Assembly (NCBI GenBank): GCA_007695045.1
Contig: REEP01000038.1
Span: forward strand, 1-39,762
DNA: 39,762 nucleotides
Direction of reading: 5' to 3'
Origin: Rhodospirillales bacterium
Lineage (GTDB): Bacteria; Pseudomonadota; Alphaproteobacteria; Rhodospirillales; Defluviicoccaceae
Shown: positions 1-7,462 of the stretch, one piece after another
How the letters are laid out: every line of letters begins with the position of its first letter
Position numbering within the stretch: position 1 is the first letter of the stretch
Made by a program: the position numbers and the translations under genes
Notes under the pieces: model-generated
Databases searched by the model: none
Told to the model about the DNA's origin: nothing
Seen by the model: the letters and a program-made list of their open reading frames with translations, nothing else

Positions 1-103
1 TCAGCGTCAGGACACACGGGTGGTCGTCGCGGACGGTGATGACCACCGCCGTCAGATCGACCTTCACGGGACTGGCTGATGCGTCAGGGATGAGAGTGCT
101 CAC
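1..103 (-). CDS. Probable NUDIX-family protein, N-terminus only (clipped by window edge)
   Basis: An open frame begins at a GTG at 103 and runs off the left edge, giving 34 residues. The stretch VDLTAVVITV followed by RDDHPCVLTL resembles the first beta strand of NUDIX hydrolases and NUDIX-type NAD regulators, in which a hydrophobic strand opens the fold before the NUDIX box. The NUDIX box itself would lie outside the window, so the call is inferred from this short segment alone. An in-frame GTG about 13 codons later is an alternative start. No clear Shine-Dalgarno sequence precedes either. It lies downstream of nnrS on the same strand after a gap of about 140 bp. Confidence 0.35.
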   Translation of the reverse strand, partial: MSTLIPDASASPVKVDLTAVVITVRDDHPCVLTL

Positions 104-241
104 GACCGGTCGAACAGAATGCCGCAATTTGTACAGCAGAGGATTTTCCGGATGAAGGGGTGCACGCCGGTGGCGCGGTTCGGGGCTGGAACGGGGCGAT
201 TTCACGGCGGCGACGCAGACTGTTGCCGAGAGGCAGTTGGA

Positions 242-1429
242 TCACAGCCGGGGGCGCAGCAGCATCGGCCCGTAGACCAGAACGAACCCGCCGAAGCCCA
301 GGATCCAACCGACGGCGGCCACGTCCAGCATCAAAGCGGGGGCGACACCGAGGCCGGCGGCGATCCGGGCAACGGCGGCGGCGATCACCGCGAGGTAGAG
401 GACGACGGTGGCCGCCGAGGCATGAAGGGCGCGACCGGAGTGTCCCAGGCTGGCCCGGGTCATCACGGCCAGGGTCATCACGCCGATCCCGCCCACCGTC
501 CAGGCGTGCAGAGCAGCACTGGTCGCCACCGCATGCGGCCACACCACAGCCGCAGCCACAAGGACGAAGCCGATGGGCACGAACAGGTACCCGACATGGA
601 GAATGAACACCAAGGGTTCCGCCAGCGTTCGCTCACCGGCCCAACGCAGCAGACGCCAGCCCTGAAGTCCCCCCGCGACAAGGCACAAGGCGGCGGTGGG
701 CAAGGCACCCGGCAAGGCAACCCAGATTGCCAGCGCTCCGCCACTCACCGCCAGAATCCAGAGGTCCTGGCGGTTGAAGGTGATCGGCAGCCGCCCGGGC
801 GATCGCTTGGCCAGCCAGTTGCGGGTGAAGCTGGGCACGATGCGACCACCGATCAGCGCTATCAGGAACACGGCGCTGGCAACACCCATACGCGTACCGT
901 AACCATTCCAGGCCGTACCGGTGACCGCCGCCTCCCAATGAAAAGCGGCATTGCCGACCGTCACCAGCACCGTGAGGGCCAGCACCTTCAGGTTGCGCCA
1001 GTTACGACCGACATAGATTTCGCGGCCAATCACGAGGCAGACCGCGGCCAGAAATACCCCATCCACAAGGGCCGTGGTGAGCGGATCGATATGAGCCGAC
1101 ACTGCGATCACCACCCGGCCGGCGAGCCAGCCCAGGGCCAGCACCGCAAGCGGGACACCGGTAACCGGCAGCCGGCCGGTCCAGTTGGGCACCGCCGTCA
1201 ACAGGAAGCCGGCGACGATCGCGGGCAGAAAACCGTACAGCAGGGCGTGCACGTGCCAATCCAGCATGCCGAACGCCGTCGGTAGCGACACCACCCCCGA
1301 CAGCGTGCCGACCCAGATGGCCATGGCCAGTGCGGCCCAGGCCGCACCCCCGAGAAAGAACGGCCGAAAGCCGTAACTCAGAACGGCGGGGCCCGTGTAC
1401 TGCCGGACCTGCTCTGCCGATGTGCTCAC
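242..1429 (-). CDS. nnrS: NnrS family protein (nitrosative-stress membrane protein)
   Basis: A 395-residue polytopic inner-membrane protein of the NnrS family, heme- and copper-containing proteins linked to denitrification and protection from nitric oxide. The family start is visible as LSYGFRPFFLGG, followed by DWHVHALLYGF, whose histidines are typical of the family, and AVPNWTGR. About twelve hydrophobic segments fill the rest. The frame is open upstream to an ATG at 1522, but the GTG at 1429 is preferred: GAGG stands 11 nt upstream and the family match begins just after it. No denitrification gene adjoins it here, and no convincing FNR/NNR-type box was found upstream. The family call is strong; the physiological role is inferred. 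Confidence 0.9.
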   Translation of the reverse strand: MSTSAEQVRQYTGPAVLSYGFRPFFLGGAAWAALAMAIWVGTLSGVVSLPTAFGMLDWHVHALLYGFLPAIVAGFLLTAVPNWTGRLPVTGVPLAVLALGWLAGRVVIAVSAHIDPLTTALVDGVFLAAVCLVIGREIYVGRNWRNLKVLALTVLVTVGNAAFHWEAAVTGTAWNGYGTRMGVASAVFLIALIGGRIVPSFTRNWLAKRSPGRLPITFNRQDLWILAVSGGALAIWVALPGALPTAALCLVAGGLQGWRLLRWAGERTLAEPLVFILHVGYLFVPIGFVLVAAAVVWPHAVATSAALHAWTVGGIGVMTLAVMTRASLGHSGRALHASAATVVLYLAVIAAAVARIAAGLGVAPALMLDVAAVGWILGFGGFVLVYGPMLLRPRL

Positions 1430-1850
1430 GCCCGAAAACACCTCAAGATTGCTTGTCGTCCAGGCTGCGACCGGTCGTCGGTCACCGCTGCCGCCAAGGT
1501 CAAGGTCCCGCTGCGCTGTCAAGCATGGCCGGCGGGCCGTGACAGTGCCGCCTTGCGCCGGTCACGGCACGAAGCACCCCAAACCAAACTGCTCGTCGGC
1601 CCCAACGCACCCCGCTTGTCGACCATTGTAACCTGCGCGCTGTTCAACCGTCCCGAACGGCCTCGGCGGGCCAGTGCGAAGCGGATGGCGACGACCACTT
1701 CCAGGCGGGACTGAGCCATGTTGGCCGGCAGCGGCGCCAGTGACTGCCCCCGCTGGCTCAGCGCTTCGATCTCCCATTCCCGCCCGGGATGACCGGAGCT
1801 TTGCTGCAGCCGGTGCGTCAGGACCCGGCTCTGCCGGTCGGCGCCCTCCC
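1430..1850. other. Intergenic stretch with a minus-strand coding-like frame but no start
   Basis: About 420 bp between nnrS and fabI, both on the minus strand. No recognised gene lies here. On the minus strand a frame stays open from the fabI 3' end down to a TGA near 1519. Between about 1842 and 1650 it has strong G/C preference at third positions and reads like protein (for example REWEIEALSQRGQ, then AQSRLEVVVAIRFALARRG). It has no good upstream start; the first ATG is at 1719. It may be a decayed gene remnant or chance in GC-rich DNA. No hairpin or promoter was convincing. Confidence 0.25.
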
Positions 1851-2678
1851 CTACCCCACGACGTGGTAGCCGCCGTCGACGTAGATGGTGTCGCCGGTGA
1901 TCTGCCTCGCATAATCGCTCGCCAGAAAGGCGGTGGCCATGCCGACGTCCTCGATCGAGACCAGCATGCGCCGGGGCGCGCGCGAGGCGGCTTTTTCCAT
2001 CAATTCATCGAAACGGTCGATGCCCGAAGCGGCACGCGTCTGGATCGGACCCGGCGAGATCGAGTGCACGCGGATTCCCTTCGGCCCCAGCTCCACCGCC
2101 ATGTAACGGGCCGAGGCTTCCAGAGCGGCCTTGACTGGCCCCATCACGTTGTAATTCTCCACCACCTTCTCGGCGCCATAGTAGCTCATGGTGAACAGGG
2201 CGCCGCCGTCCATCATCAACGGCTCCGCCAGCTTAGCCATGCGAATGAAGGAATGGCACGAGACCTCCATGGCCATCAGGAAGCCCTCGCGGGAGCAATC
2301 GGTCACCCGGCCGTGCAGGTCCTCGCGCGGTGCGAAAGCAATGGAATGCAGGGCGATGTCGAGCTTGCCCCACTTCTCCCCGATGGCATCGAACACGGCT
2401 TCCAACTGCCCTTCCTCGCGCACGTCGCAGGGAAGGTAGAGCGGCGCCTCAAGCCGTTCGGCCAGCGGCTGGGTATGCGGCTTGGTCTTCTCATTGAGGT
2501 AGGTCATCGCCACCTCTGCCCCCAGGGCGCGGAATGCAAGGGCGCAGCCGTAGGCGATGGACTGGTTGTTGGCGATGCCCATCACCAGCGCTTTCTTGCC
2601 GGAGAGAGCCCCTTCAGGGCCTTCCACCCGCTGCTTCAGGTCCTCGAAAAACTTCTCGGTTGGCGTCATGTCGCTCAT
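1851..2678 (-). CDS. fabI: Enoyl-[acyl-carrier-protein] reductase, NADH-dependent (FabI)
   Basis: A 275-residue short-chain dehydrogenase/reductase of the FabI type, which reduces the trans-2 double bond of enoyl-ACP in the last step of each type II fatty-acid elongation round. Seen in the sequence: the cofactor loop GIANNQSIAYG, the CDV motif before the second strand, HSIAFAPRE, and the FabI catalytic signature YYGAEKVVENYNVMGPVKA, with the tyrosine and lysine in the Y-x6-K spacing. SPGPIQTRAASG matches the substrate-loop region. It ends in VDGGYHVVG. Compared with E. coli FabI it has roughly 20 extra N-terminal residues before the Rossmann strand. The ATG at 2678 has a GGAGA about 8 nt upstream. 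It diverges from the GGT gene starting at 2792. Several FabI paralogues are common in Alphaproteobacteria, so this may not be the only one. Confidence 0.93.
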   Translation of the reverse strand: MSDMTPTEKFFEDLKQRVEGPEGALSGKKALVMGIANNQSIAYGCALAFRALGAEVAMTYLNEKTKPHTQPLAERLEAPLYLPCDVREEGQLEAVFDAIGEKWGKLDIALHSIAFAPREDLHGRVTDCSREGFLMAMEVSCHSFIRMAKLAEPLMMDGGALFTMSYYGAEKVVENYNVMGPVKAALEASARYMAVELGPKGIRVHSISPGPIQTRAASGIDRFDELMEKAASRAPRRMLVSIEDVGMATAFLASDYARQITGDTIYVDGGYHVVG

Positions 2679-2779
2679 GTCGCGGTCTCCGCTAGGCTGA
2701 GGACGTCCCTATGCCGGGGCAAGGGGCGGTCGACGCCGACTTCGGCCTACGCCGGCCACCATTGCTTCACGCTGTCGCC

Positions 2780-2785
2780 AGGAGG
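2780..2785 (+). promoter_or_regulatory. Ribosome binding site choosing a GTG start for the GGT gene
   Basis: A full AGGAGG sits directly against an ATG (2786) but exactly 6 nt before an in-frame GTG (2792). The spacing favours the GTG; an ATG touching the Shine-Dalgarno sequence would be poorly placed. Confidence 0.6.
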
Positions 2786-2791
2786 ATGAAC

Positions 2792-4657
2792 GTGCTGAAT
2801 TCCAAACTGTCGGATGGATCGCCCCCTGAGGATCGACCGGCATTGTACGATGCTGGTGCGGATTGTCGACCTCAGTCAGCTGCATTCGGATCGCGCCAGC
2901 GCCGGGCCAGCCATGGTGTGACCATGCTCCTGAGTGTCCTGCTGGTAGGTGTCCTGTTTGCCGGCAGCGCTGCGGCTGACGTGCCATCCGAAGTGGCGCC
3001 GCTGCAGCCGGAGGCGACCACCGCCATCACCGAGCGCGCGTCGGTCACCGCCCAGAAGTTCATGGTGGCGAGTGCGCATTCGGCCGCGACCGAGGCCGGC
3101 TATGCAGTGCTGGCGGCCGGCGGTTCGGCGGCGGATGCGTTCGTGGCCGTCCAGGTCATGCTCAACCTTGTGGAGCCGCAGAGCTCCGGTCTCGGCGGCG
3201 GCGGGTTCCTCCTCTATTGGCATGCGGCTCTGGGGGAACTGACCAGCTTCGATGCGCGGGAACGGGCTCCACTTTCCGCAGACGAACGCTATTGGCTCGG
3301 CGCGGACGGGACGCCGATGGGTTTCTGGGAAGCGGCGGTCGGCGGCCGTTCGGTCGGCGTGCCGGGAACGCCGTTGCTGCTGGAGACGGTGCACGCCCGT
3401 TTCGGCCGCCTGCCCTGGGCGCAACTAATCGCCCCGGCGATCGCCACGGCCGAAGAGGGCTTCCCGGTGTCGCAGCGCCTTGCCGCGGCGATCGCGGAGG
3501 CGCGCGACCTGGACCGGTTTGCCGAAACCCGCGCCTACTTTTTCGAGCCCGACGGCAGCCCCCGGCACGCCGGCACGATCCTCCGCAATCCGGCTTTTGC
3601 GCGCAGCCTGCGGCTGTTCGCCGCCCACGGCGCGGCGCCCTTTTATACCGGAGCGATCGCCCGCGACATGGTCGCCGCGGTGCGCACCGACACCAATCCG
3701 GGTATCCTCACACTGGAAGACCTCGCCACTTACCGGGTGATCGAGCGGCCACCGGTGTGCATCGCCTACCGCGGCCATGACGTCTGCGGCATGGGGCCGC
3801 CGAGTTCAGGCGGGCTCACCGTCGCGCAGATTCTGGGCATGCTGGAAACGTTCGACCTGCCCAACCTCGGGCCCGGACTGGAGGCTCGGCATCTGTTCCT
3901 GGAAGCCTCCCGGCTGGCCTTCGCCGATCGCAACCTGTTCATGGCCGACAGCGATTTCATCGACATGCCGGAAGGACTGCTGAACCGGGAATACCTCGCC
4001 ACCCGGGCGGGCCTGATCGGCCCAGACGCCGCAATGGGTATCGCGCCGCCGGGAACACCGCCCTGGAACGAGGCCGAGCCGCGGGCGCCGGACCAGCCAC
4101 GCCCGGGCCGGGGCACCACCCACCTTGTGATCGTGGACTCTTATGGTGACGTGGTGTCGGCGACCAGTTCCATCGAAACGGGGTTCGGCTCGCGGCTGAT
4201 GACCGGCGGCTTCCTGCTCAACAACCAGCTCACCGACTTCGCCCGGGAACCCGCCGTGGACGGCGTTCCGGTGGCGAATAGGGTGGAAGGCGGCAAGCGC
4301 CCGCGCTCGTCCATGGCGCCGACGGTTGTCTTGCGAGACGGTGCCCCCGTCCTGCTCACTGGTTCGCCCGGCGGCGCCAATATCATTCCGTATACCGCGG
4401 CCTCGATTATCGCCATCCTCGACTGGGAGATGGACCCGCAAAGCGCGATTGACCGGCCGCACGTGGTCAACCGCAACGGCCCGACGTTGATCGAGGAGGG
4501 ACCGGAGGCGGCTGCCATCGCTGCCGACCTGGAGGCGCTCGGGCATGACGTGGCAATCCGGGACCTCAACTCCGGCCTGCACGTGATCCGGATCGGACCC
4601 TACGGCCTGACCGGGGCCGCCGACAAGCGCCGGGAGGGCATGGCGCTGGGCGATTGA
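2792..4657 (+). CDS. ggt: Secreted gamma-glutamyltransferase family protein (Ntn hydrolase)
   Basis: A 621-residue precursor of the gamma-glutamyltransferase family, which matures by autocleavage and normally splits glutathione and other gamma-glutamyl compounds in the periplasm. Residues about 45-62 form a hydrophobic signal segment ending in SAAA; the n-region before it is unusually long, so an internal start at the ATG at 2924 is possible. The gamma-glutamyl-binding motif is visible as FDARERAP (about 153-160). GRGTTHL contains the predicted nucleophile and new N-terminus Thr442. SSIETGFGSR, GFLLNNQLTDF and LTGSPGGANI are small-subunit motifs; the form lacks the lid-loop region of E. coli GGT, as in a large bacterial subgroup. 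A hairpin follows the stop. The gene stands alone on the plus strand, divergent from fabI. Confidence 0.92.
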   Translation: MLNSKLSDGSPPEDRPALYDAGADCRPQSAAFGSRQRRASHGVTMLLSVLLVGVLFAGSAAADVPSEVAPLQPEATTAITERASVTAQKFMVASAHSAATEAGYAVLAAGGSAADAFVAVQVMLNLVEPQSSGLGGGGFLLYWHAALGELTSFDARERAPLSADERYWLGADGTPMGFWEAAVGGRSVGVPGTPLLLETVHARFGRLPWAQLIAPAIATAEEGFPVSQRLAAAIAEARDLDRFAETRAYFFEPDGSPRHAGTILRNPAFARSLRLFAAHGAAPFYTGAIARDMVAAVRTDTNPGILTLEDLATYRVIERPPVCIAYRGHDVCGMGPPSSGGLTVAQILGMLETFDLPNLGPGLEARHLFLEASRLAFADRNLFMADSDFIDMPEGLLNREYLATRAGLIGPDAAMGIAPPGTPPWNEAEPRAPDQPRPGRGTTHLVIVDSYGDVVSATSSIETGFGSRLMTGGFLLNNQLTDFAREPAVDGVPVANRVEGGKRPRSSMAPTVVLRDGAPVLLTGSPGGANIIPYTAASIIAILDWEMDPQSAIDRPHVVNRNGPTLIEEGPEAAAIAADLEALGHDVAIRDLNSGLHVIRIGPYGLTGAADKRREGMALGD

Positions 4658-4659
4658 GG

Positions 4660-4687
4660 CCCTGGCGCAAGTTCGAGCCAGGGGTTT
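4660..4687 (+). terminator. Candidate terminator hairpin after the GGT gene
   Basis: CCCTGGC (4660-4666) and GCCAGGG (4677-4683) form a perfect 7-bp stem with a 10-nt loop, two bases after the GGT stop codon, followed by GTTT. The T run is short, so termination is inferred from position and stem only. Confidence 0.45.
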
Positions 4688-4703
4688 GCCCGGCGCTCTT
4701 CGG

Positions 4704-4786
4704 CCCCCTCGCCCGCTTCGGCGGAGAGGGAGGGGCCCGGCGAGTCGGCAGGCGCGACGGGAGGGTGAGGGTTCCGGGAGAGGGCG
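4704..4786. repeat. GC-rich palindromic intergenic repeat with a TTCG-loop hairpin
   Basis: The segment contains CCCTCGCCCGC, then TTCG, then GCGGAGAGGG, which folds as CCGC/GCGG capped by a TTCG tetraloop and continued by CCCTC/GAGGG across a small internal loop. It is followed by GGGAGGGTGAGGGTTCCGGG and a second GGAGAGGG. This arrangement resembles the dispersed CCCTCTCCCGC...GCGGGAGAGGG intergenic repeats known from many high-GC proteobacteria. Only one copy lies in this window, so its repeated nature is inferred from resemblance. Confidence 0.5.
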
Positions 4787-4940
4787 ACGTCTCCCCAAGG
4801 GGATTTGTTTTTCGCCCCTTGTCACTTGGCCGGAGCGCCACCGTGTAAGCTGCGAGGCGTGGTGGCGGCAGGATCGCGTGTTCTCTGGCTGACGTCACAC
4901 AGACATGCGTTTTTGGAATTCCCCCATTCGAGGCAAGCGC

Positions 4941-4969
4941 TTGCTCCGATTGTGCGGCGCATCTAAACT
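4941..4969 (+). promoter_or_regulatory. Possible sigma70-type promoter for the sORF/patatin unit
   Basis: TTGCTC (4941-4946) and TAAACT (4964-4969) are separated by exactly 17 bp. The -10 matches the consensus at four of six positions and the -35 at three. The expected start near 4976 is followed at once by GAAGGA and the small ORF at 4982. The match is modest but position and spacing are right. Confidence 0.35.
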
Positions 4970-4981
4970 GAAGGACGTTTA

Positions 4982-5098
4982 ATGGCATCTGATTTGCGCG
5001 CTATCAGTTCCTTTGCATCGGAGCAAGCTGAGCGCCTGAAGCTGAAGGATACGAGCCATGAACACCGCCAGCACGGATACGACCGGCAAAAACGTTGA
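4982..5098 (+). CDS. Possible small ORF (38 aa) overlapping the patatin start
   Basis: An ATG at 4982 with GAAGGA six nt upstream opens a 38-codon frame ending in TGA at 5096-5098. It overlaps the first 41 nt of the patatin-like gene in another frame. The peptide is hydrophilic, with MASDLRAISSFASEQAERLK at the start and a His/Arg/Lys-rich end, and has no membrane segment or known domain. Its ribosome site is as good as that of the patatin gene, so it could act as a leader whose translation delivers ribosomes to the overlapping start at 5058. It may equally be chance; no homologue is recognised. Confidence 0.25.
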   Translation: MASDLRAISSFASEQAERLKLKDTSHEHRQHGYDRQKR

Positions 5099-6155
5099 CC
5101 GGGTCGACACATCGTCAAAAAGGACAAGGGTCGGCTTGGCAATACAGGGCGGGGGGTTTCCGGCCGGCGCGTTTGCCGCCGGCGTGATGAAGGGCTTGGT
5201 GGAACGAGGTGCGTTCAATGATGCCCGCTATGATATCTGTGCCTTTTCCGGCACATCGGCGGGCGCCCTTGTCGCCACTGTCTGTTGGGGACACCGGTTG
5301 AACGGCACCACCGACCAGATTTCCGCCGATCTGGAACGGCAATGGACCTACTTGACTTGGCCGGAGCATTTGGCTTGGCTGCTGGTCTGGACACCCGACA
5401 TCGCCGACGGGTGGAAAGAGGTTGATGGCCTGCTCATGAAGATGGCGACTTGGCGCTGGATCGTCGAGCATATGCGCACGCCGTTCTTCCGCTGGGTCAT
5501 GGGGCACTGGATCGCGGACACGATCCCCATCGAAGCCTTGAATGAGGCGTTGAACGACGCGTTGAAGGCCGCGCCACCGGCGAGCATACCCGGCTTGGCG
5601 CTCGGCGCGGCCGACGTGCTGAAGGGCGAGATCAAGGTCTTTCGGGAATGCGACCTCAGCCGTGAGGCCCTTCTGGCATCCGGGTCCCTCGACGATTGCA
5701 ACGGCATGACGACGATCGTCACGCCGCCGCACGCGGGCACCTATCTCGATGGTGCCTGGGGCGACAATCCGCCGATCAACGAACTCCTGGACTACCGTCT
5801 CGACGAAATCTGGTTCATCCAGCACTTCCCGAAAACTGTCGAGACGTTGCCGCGGACACCTGCCGAGCGCGCAGCGCGCAAGGACCAGTTGTGGCAGAAC
5901 TCGCTGGTCGAGCACGAAAGCGAATTCGTGGACTTCGTCAATGAATGGCGCAAAGAGATCAACGCCGCGATCCAAACCCAAGCGGCTCAAGCCCGGAGCG
6001 ACTTCCTAGAATCCGACCCTGATCAAGACTTCAAAAACGTCTTCGAGACGTATACGAGAAAGAGGGTAAATTGCCCGACCACTTGGCGCGGCTGTTCGAT
6101 CCGCAAAACGACTTTGAACCGAAGCAGTACAGAAAGGTCAAAATCAAAACCATAG
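5058..6155 (+). CDS. Patatin-like phospholipase, N-terminal catalytic part (frame breaks near 6050)
   Basis: The first about 330 residues are a patatin-type acyl hydrolase using a Ser-Asp dyad to cleave lipid acyl esters. The nucleophile elbow is FSGTSAGA with Ser67, and the catalytic aspartate lies in YLDGAWGDNPP (Asp231). The oxyanion motif reads QGGGFPAGAF, with Phe-Pro where most patatins have x-Arg. No signal peptide is seen. The ATG at 5058 has GAAGGA nine nt upstream. From about residue 332 the frame gives a low-quality tail that ends at 6155, while the expected family C-terminus continues in the -1 frame (see 6023-6553). The annotated frame is therefore probably truncated by an indel or read through by frameshifting. 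Confidence is high for the family and lower for the 3' boundary. Confidence 0.8.
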   Translation: MNTASTDTTGKNVDRVDTSSKRTRVGLAIQGGGFPAGAFAAGVMKGLVERGAFNDARYDICAFSGTSAGALVATVCWGHRLNGTTDQISADLERQWTYLTWPEHLAWLLVWTPDIADGWKEVDGLLMKMATWRWIVEHMRTPFFRWVMGHWIADTIPIEALNEALNDALKAAPPASIPGLALGAADVLKGEIKVFRECDLSREALLASGSLDDCNGMTTIVTPPHAGTYLDGAWGDNPPINELLDYRLDEIWFIQHFPKTVETLPRTPAERAARKDQLWQNSLVEHESEFVDFVNEWRKEINAAIQTQAAQARSDFLESDPDQDFKNVFETYTRKRVNCPTTWRGCSIRKTTLNRSSTERSKSKP

Positions 6156-6553
6156 CCATGGACGTCGAAAGACCGTCAGGGGCGACAATCGTCAATGCGC
6201 CTTGGGTCACGCGAAATTTCATGGACCGTGGCTATGAGAAAGCCTGCGCGTTCGTCGACCGTGACTATGGCAATCAGCCGGCGAAGCCGGCAGGTCTCCT
6301 GCCCGCACGGTGGGCCTCGACGCCAGGACCACTCAACGACTACCTGTACGGCAGGCATCCGGTGGGCAATGCCCTTGACCTCATTTGTGATTTTTGCCCC
6401 AACAGGGCGGTTCGCACGGCGCTGTACATGATGGCTCCGGGTGTCCGCCGGTTCACCGGGCCCATCGACCAGGCTGTTTGCTCGGTATGTCCCAGCATGA
6501 TTGCCAGCCAGCTGGTCACCGGCAGAAAATTGAGAATTGTCGAGCGCTGGTGA
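6023..6553 (+). pseudogene. C-terminal part of the patatin-like protein in the -1 frame
   Basis: This frame is open from just after a TGA at 6020-6022 to the TGA at 6551-6553. From about 6050 it reads VYEKEGKLPDHLARLFDPQ, then VKIKTIAMDVERPSGATIV and WVTRNFMDRGYEKACAFV, which looks like the end of a patatin domain where a final strand is followed by a helix. It has no credible start of its own; the only early candidate is a TTG at 6071. The simplest reading is that it belongs to the gene starting at 5058 and that a one- or two-base indel lies between 6023 and 6070. The last 90 or so residues (from NDYLYGRHPVGN on) match nothing I recognise. A sequencing error, a recent mutation or -1 frameshifting at TTCAAAAACG (about 6030-6039) would all fit. 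Confidence 0.5.
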
Positions 6554-6626
6554 CAGTCCCGTCAATCCGTGCGGCGCCTCGACGCGCCGCGCGGAGCGGC
6601 CGACCCACTGAGGTGTCCAGGCGTAA

Positions 6627-7325
6627 CTATGGCCCTTGGCGCTCGGCGGCGGCTGCCACCCTGGCCGCGCGGTGGCGCTGGCGATCGGCCATGTCGCTCT
6701 CTACCCGTGCGGCAATCACAGGACCGGCCCCCTCCGGCGTCCCGGCATCGAACGGCGGTTCCGGCTGGTACTCGATGGCGAGTTGGATCGCCTTGGCCAC
6801 ATCGTCCCCGGCGATCAGGGCGGCCAGGCGCAGGCCAAAATCGATCCCGGCGGTAACACCGCCGCCACTGACGATGTTGCCGTCGATAACGACCCGCTCT
6901 GCCACCGGTTCCGCCCCAAACGCCCGCAGCAGATCCCGGGACATCCAGTGGCAGGCGGCCCGCCGCCCGCTCAGCAGGCCGGCCGCGCCCAGCAACAGCG
7001 AGCCGGTGCAAACCGACGTCACCCACCGCGCCCGCGCCGCCGTCGCCCTGACGAATGCCAGCACATCACCATCGTCGAGAAGGTCATCGACCCCCGGCCC
7101 GCCCGGCACGCAGAGCACATCGAGCGGCGGACAGTCCCGAAAACCGGCGTCGGCGACGAGGCCGAGACCGCAGGCCGCGGTGACCGGGCCCGCCTGCTTC
7201 CACACCACATGCGCCCGGCAGCCGGGAACGCGGCTCAGCACCGCCAGCGGGCCAACAAGGTCCAGCGCCATCACGCCCGGGAACACCAGGAATCCGGCAT
7301 GAAGCGGCGCAGCATCGGTCGTCAT
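6627..7325 (-). CDS. DJ-1/PfpI family protein, isonitrile hydratase-like
   Basis: A 232-residue class I glutamine amidotransferase-like fold. The nucleophile elbow is SVCTGSLLLGAAGLL with Cys106, and the preceding strand is VLCVPGGPG. The run GLLSGRRAACHWMSRDLL, then GNIVSGGGVTAGIDFGL, is typical of the isonitrile hydratase-like and GlxA-N-terminal branch. No AraC-type DNA-binding domain follows, so it is a stand-alone enzyme-type member. The C-terminal 40 residues (after EYQPEPPFDAGTPEGA) are Arg/Ala-rich. The substrate cannot be told from sequence; isonitrile hydratase is only the nearest named activity. It is transcribed away from the secreted protease gene across a 137-bp shared upstream region. 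Confidence 0.85.
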   Translation of the reverse strand: MTTDAAPLHAGFLVFPGVMALDLVGPLAVLSRVPGCRAHVVWKQAGPVTAACGLGLVADAGFRDCPPLDVLCVPGGPGVDDLLDDGDVLAFVRATAARARWVTSVCTGSLLLGAAGLLSGRRAACHWMSRDLLRAFGAEPVAERVVIDGNIVSGGGVTAGIDFGLRLAALIAGDDVAKAIQLAIEYQPEPPFDAGTPEGAGPVIAARVESDMADRQRHRAARVAAAAERQGP

Positions 7326-7462
7326 CGGTCACGCCTCCCCCGGGGCCGCACGTCCCCTGACACACGCGCGCCTGTTATCCTGTTGTCATGCCGCGATCGT
7401 GTCACTTGCCCATCATACCCATTCGTTCCACACTGAGGCGAGAGCCTCAGGGAGGATCGTTG

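Noticed and set aside
104-241. A minus-strand stretch reading CCTNCG before a stop at the NUDIX start, like half a zinc ribbon
   Set aside because: Only about 20 residues, with no start or ribosome site and no second cysteine pair.
119-1285. A 388-codon plus-strand frame opposite nnrS
   Set aside because: Its translation is hydrophilic low-complexity Gly/His/Gln/Arg, a typical shadow of a membrane protein gene.
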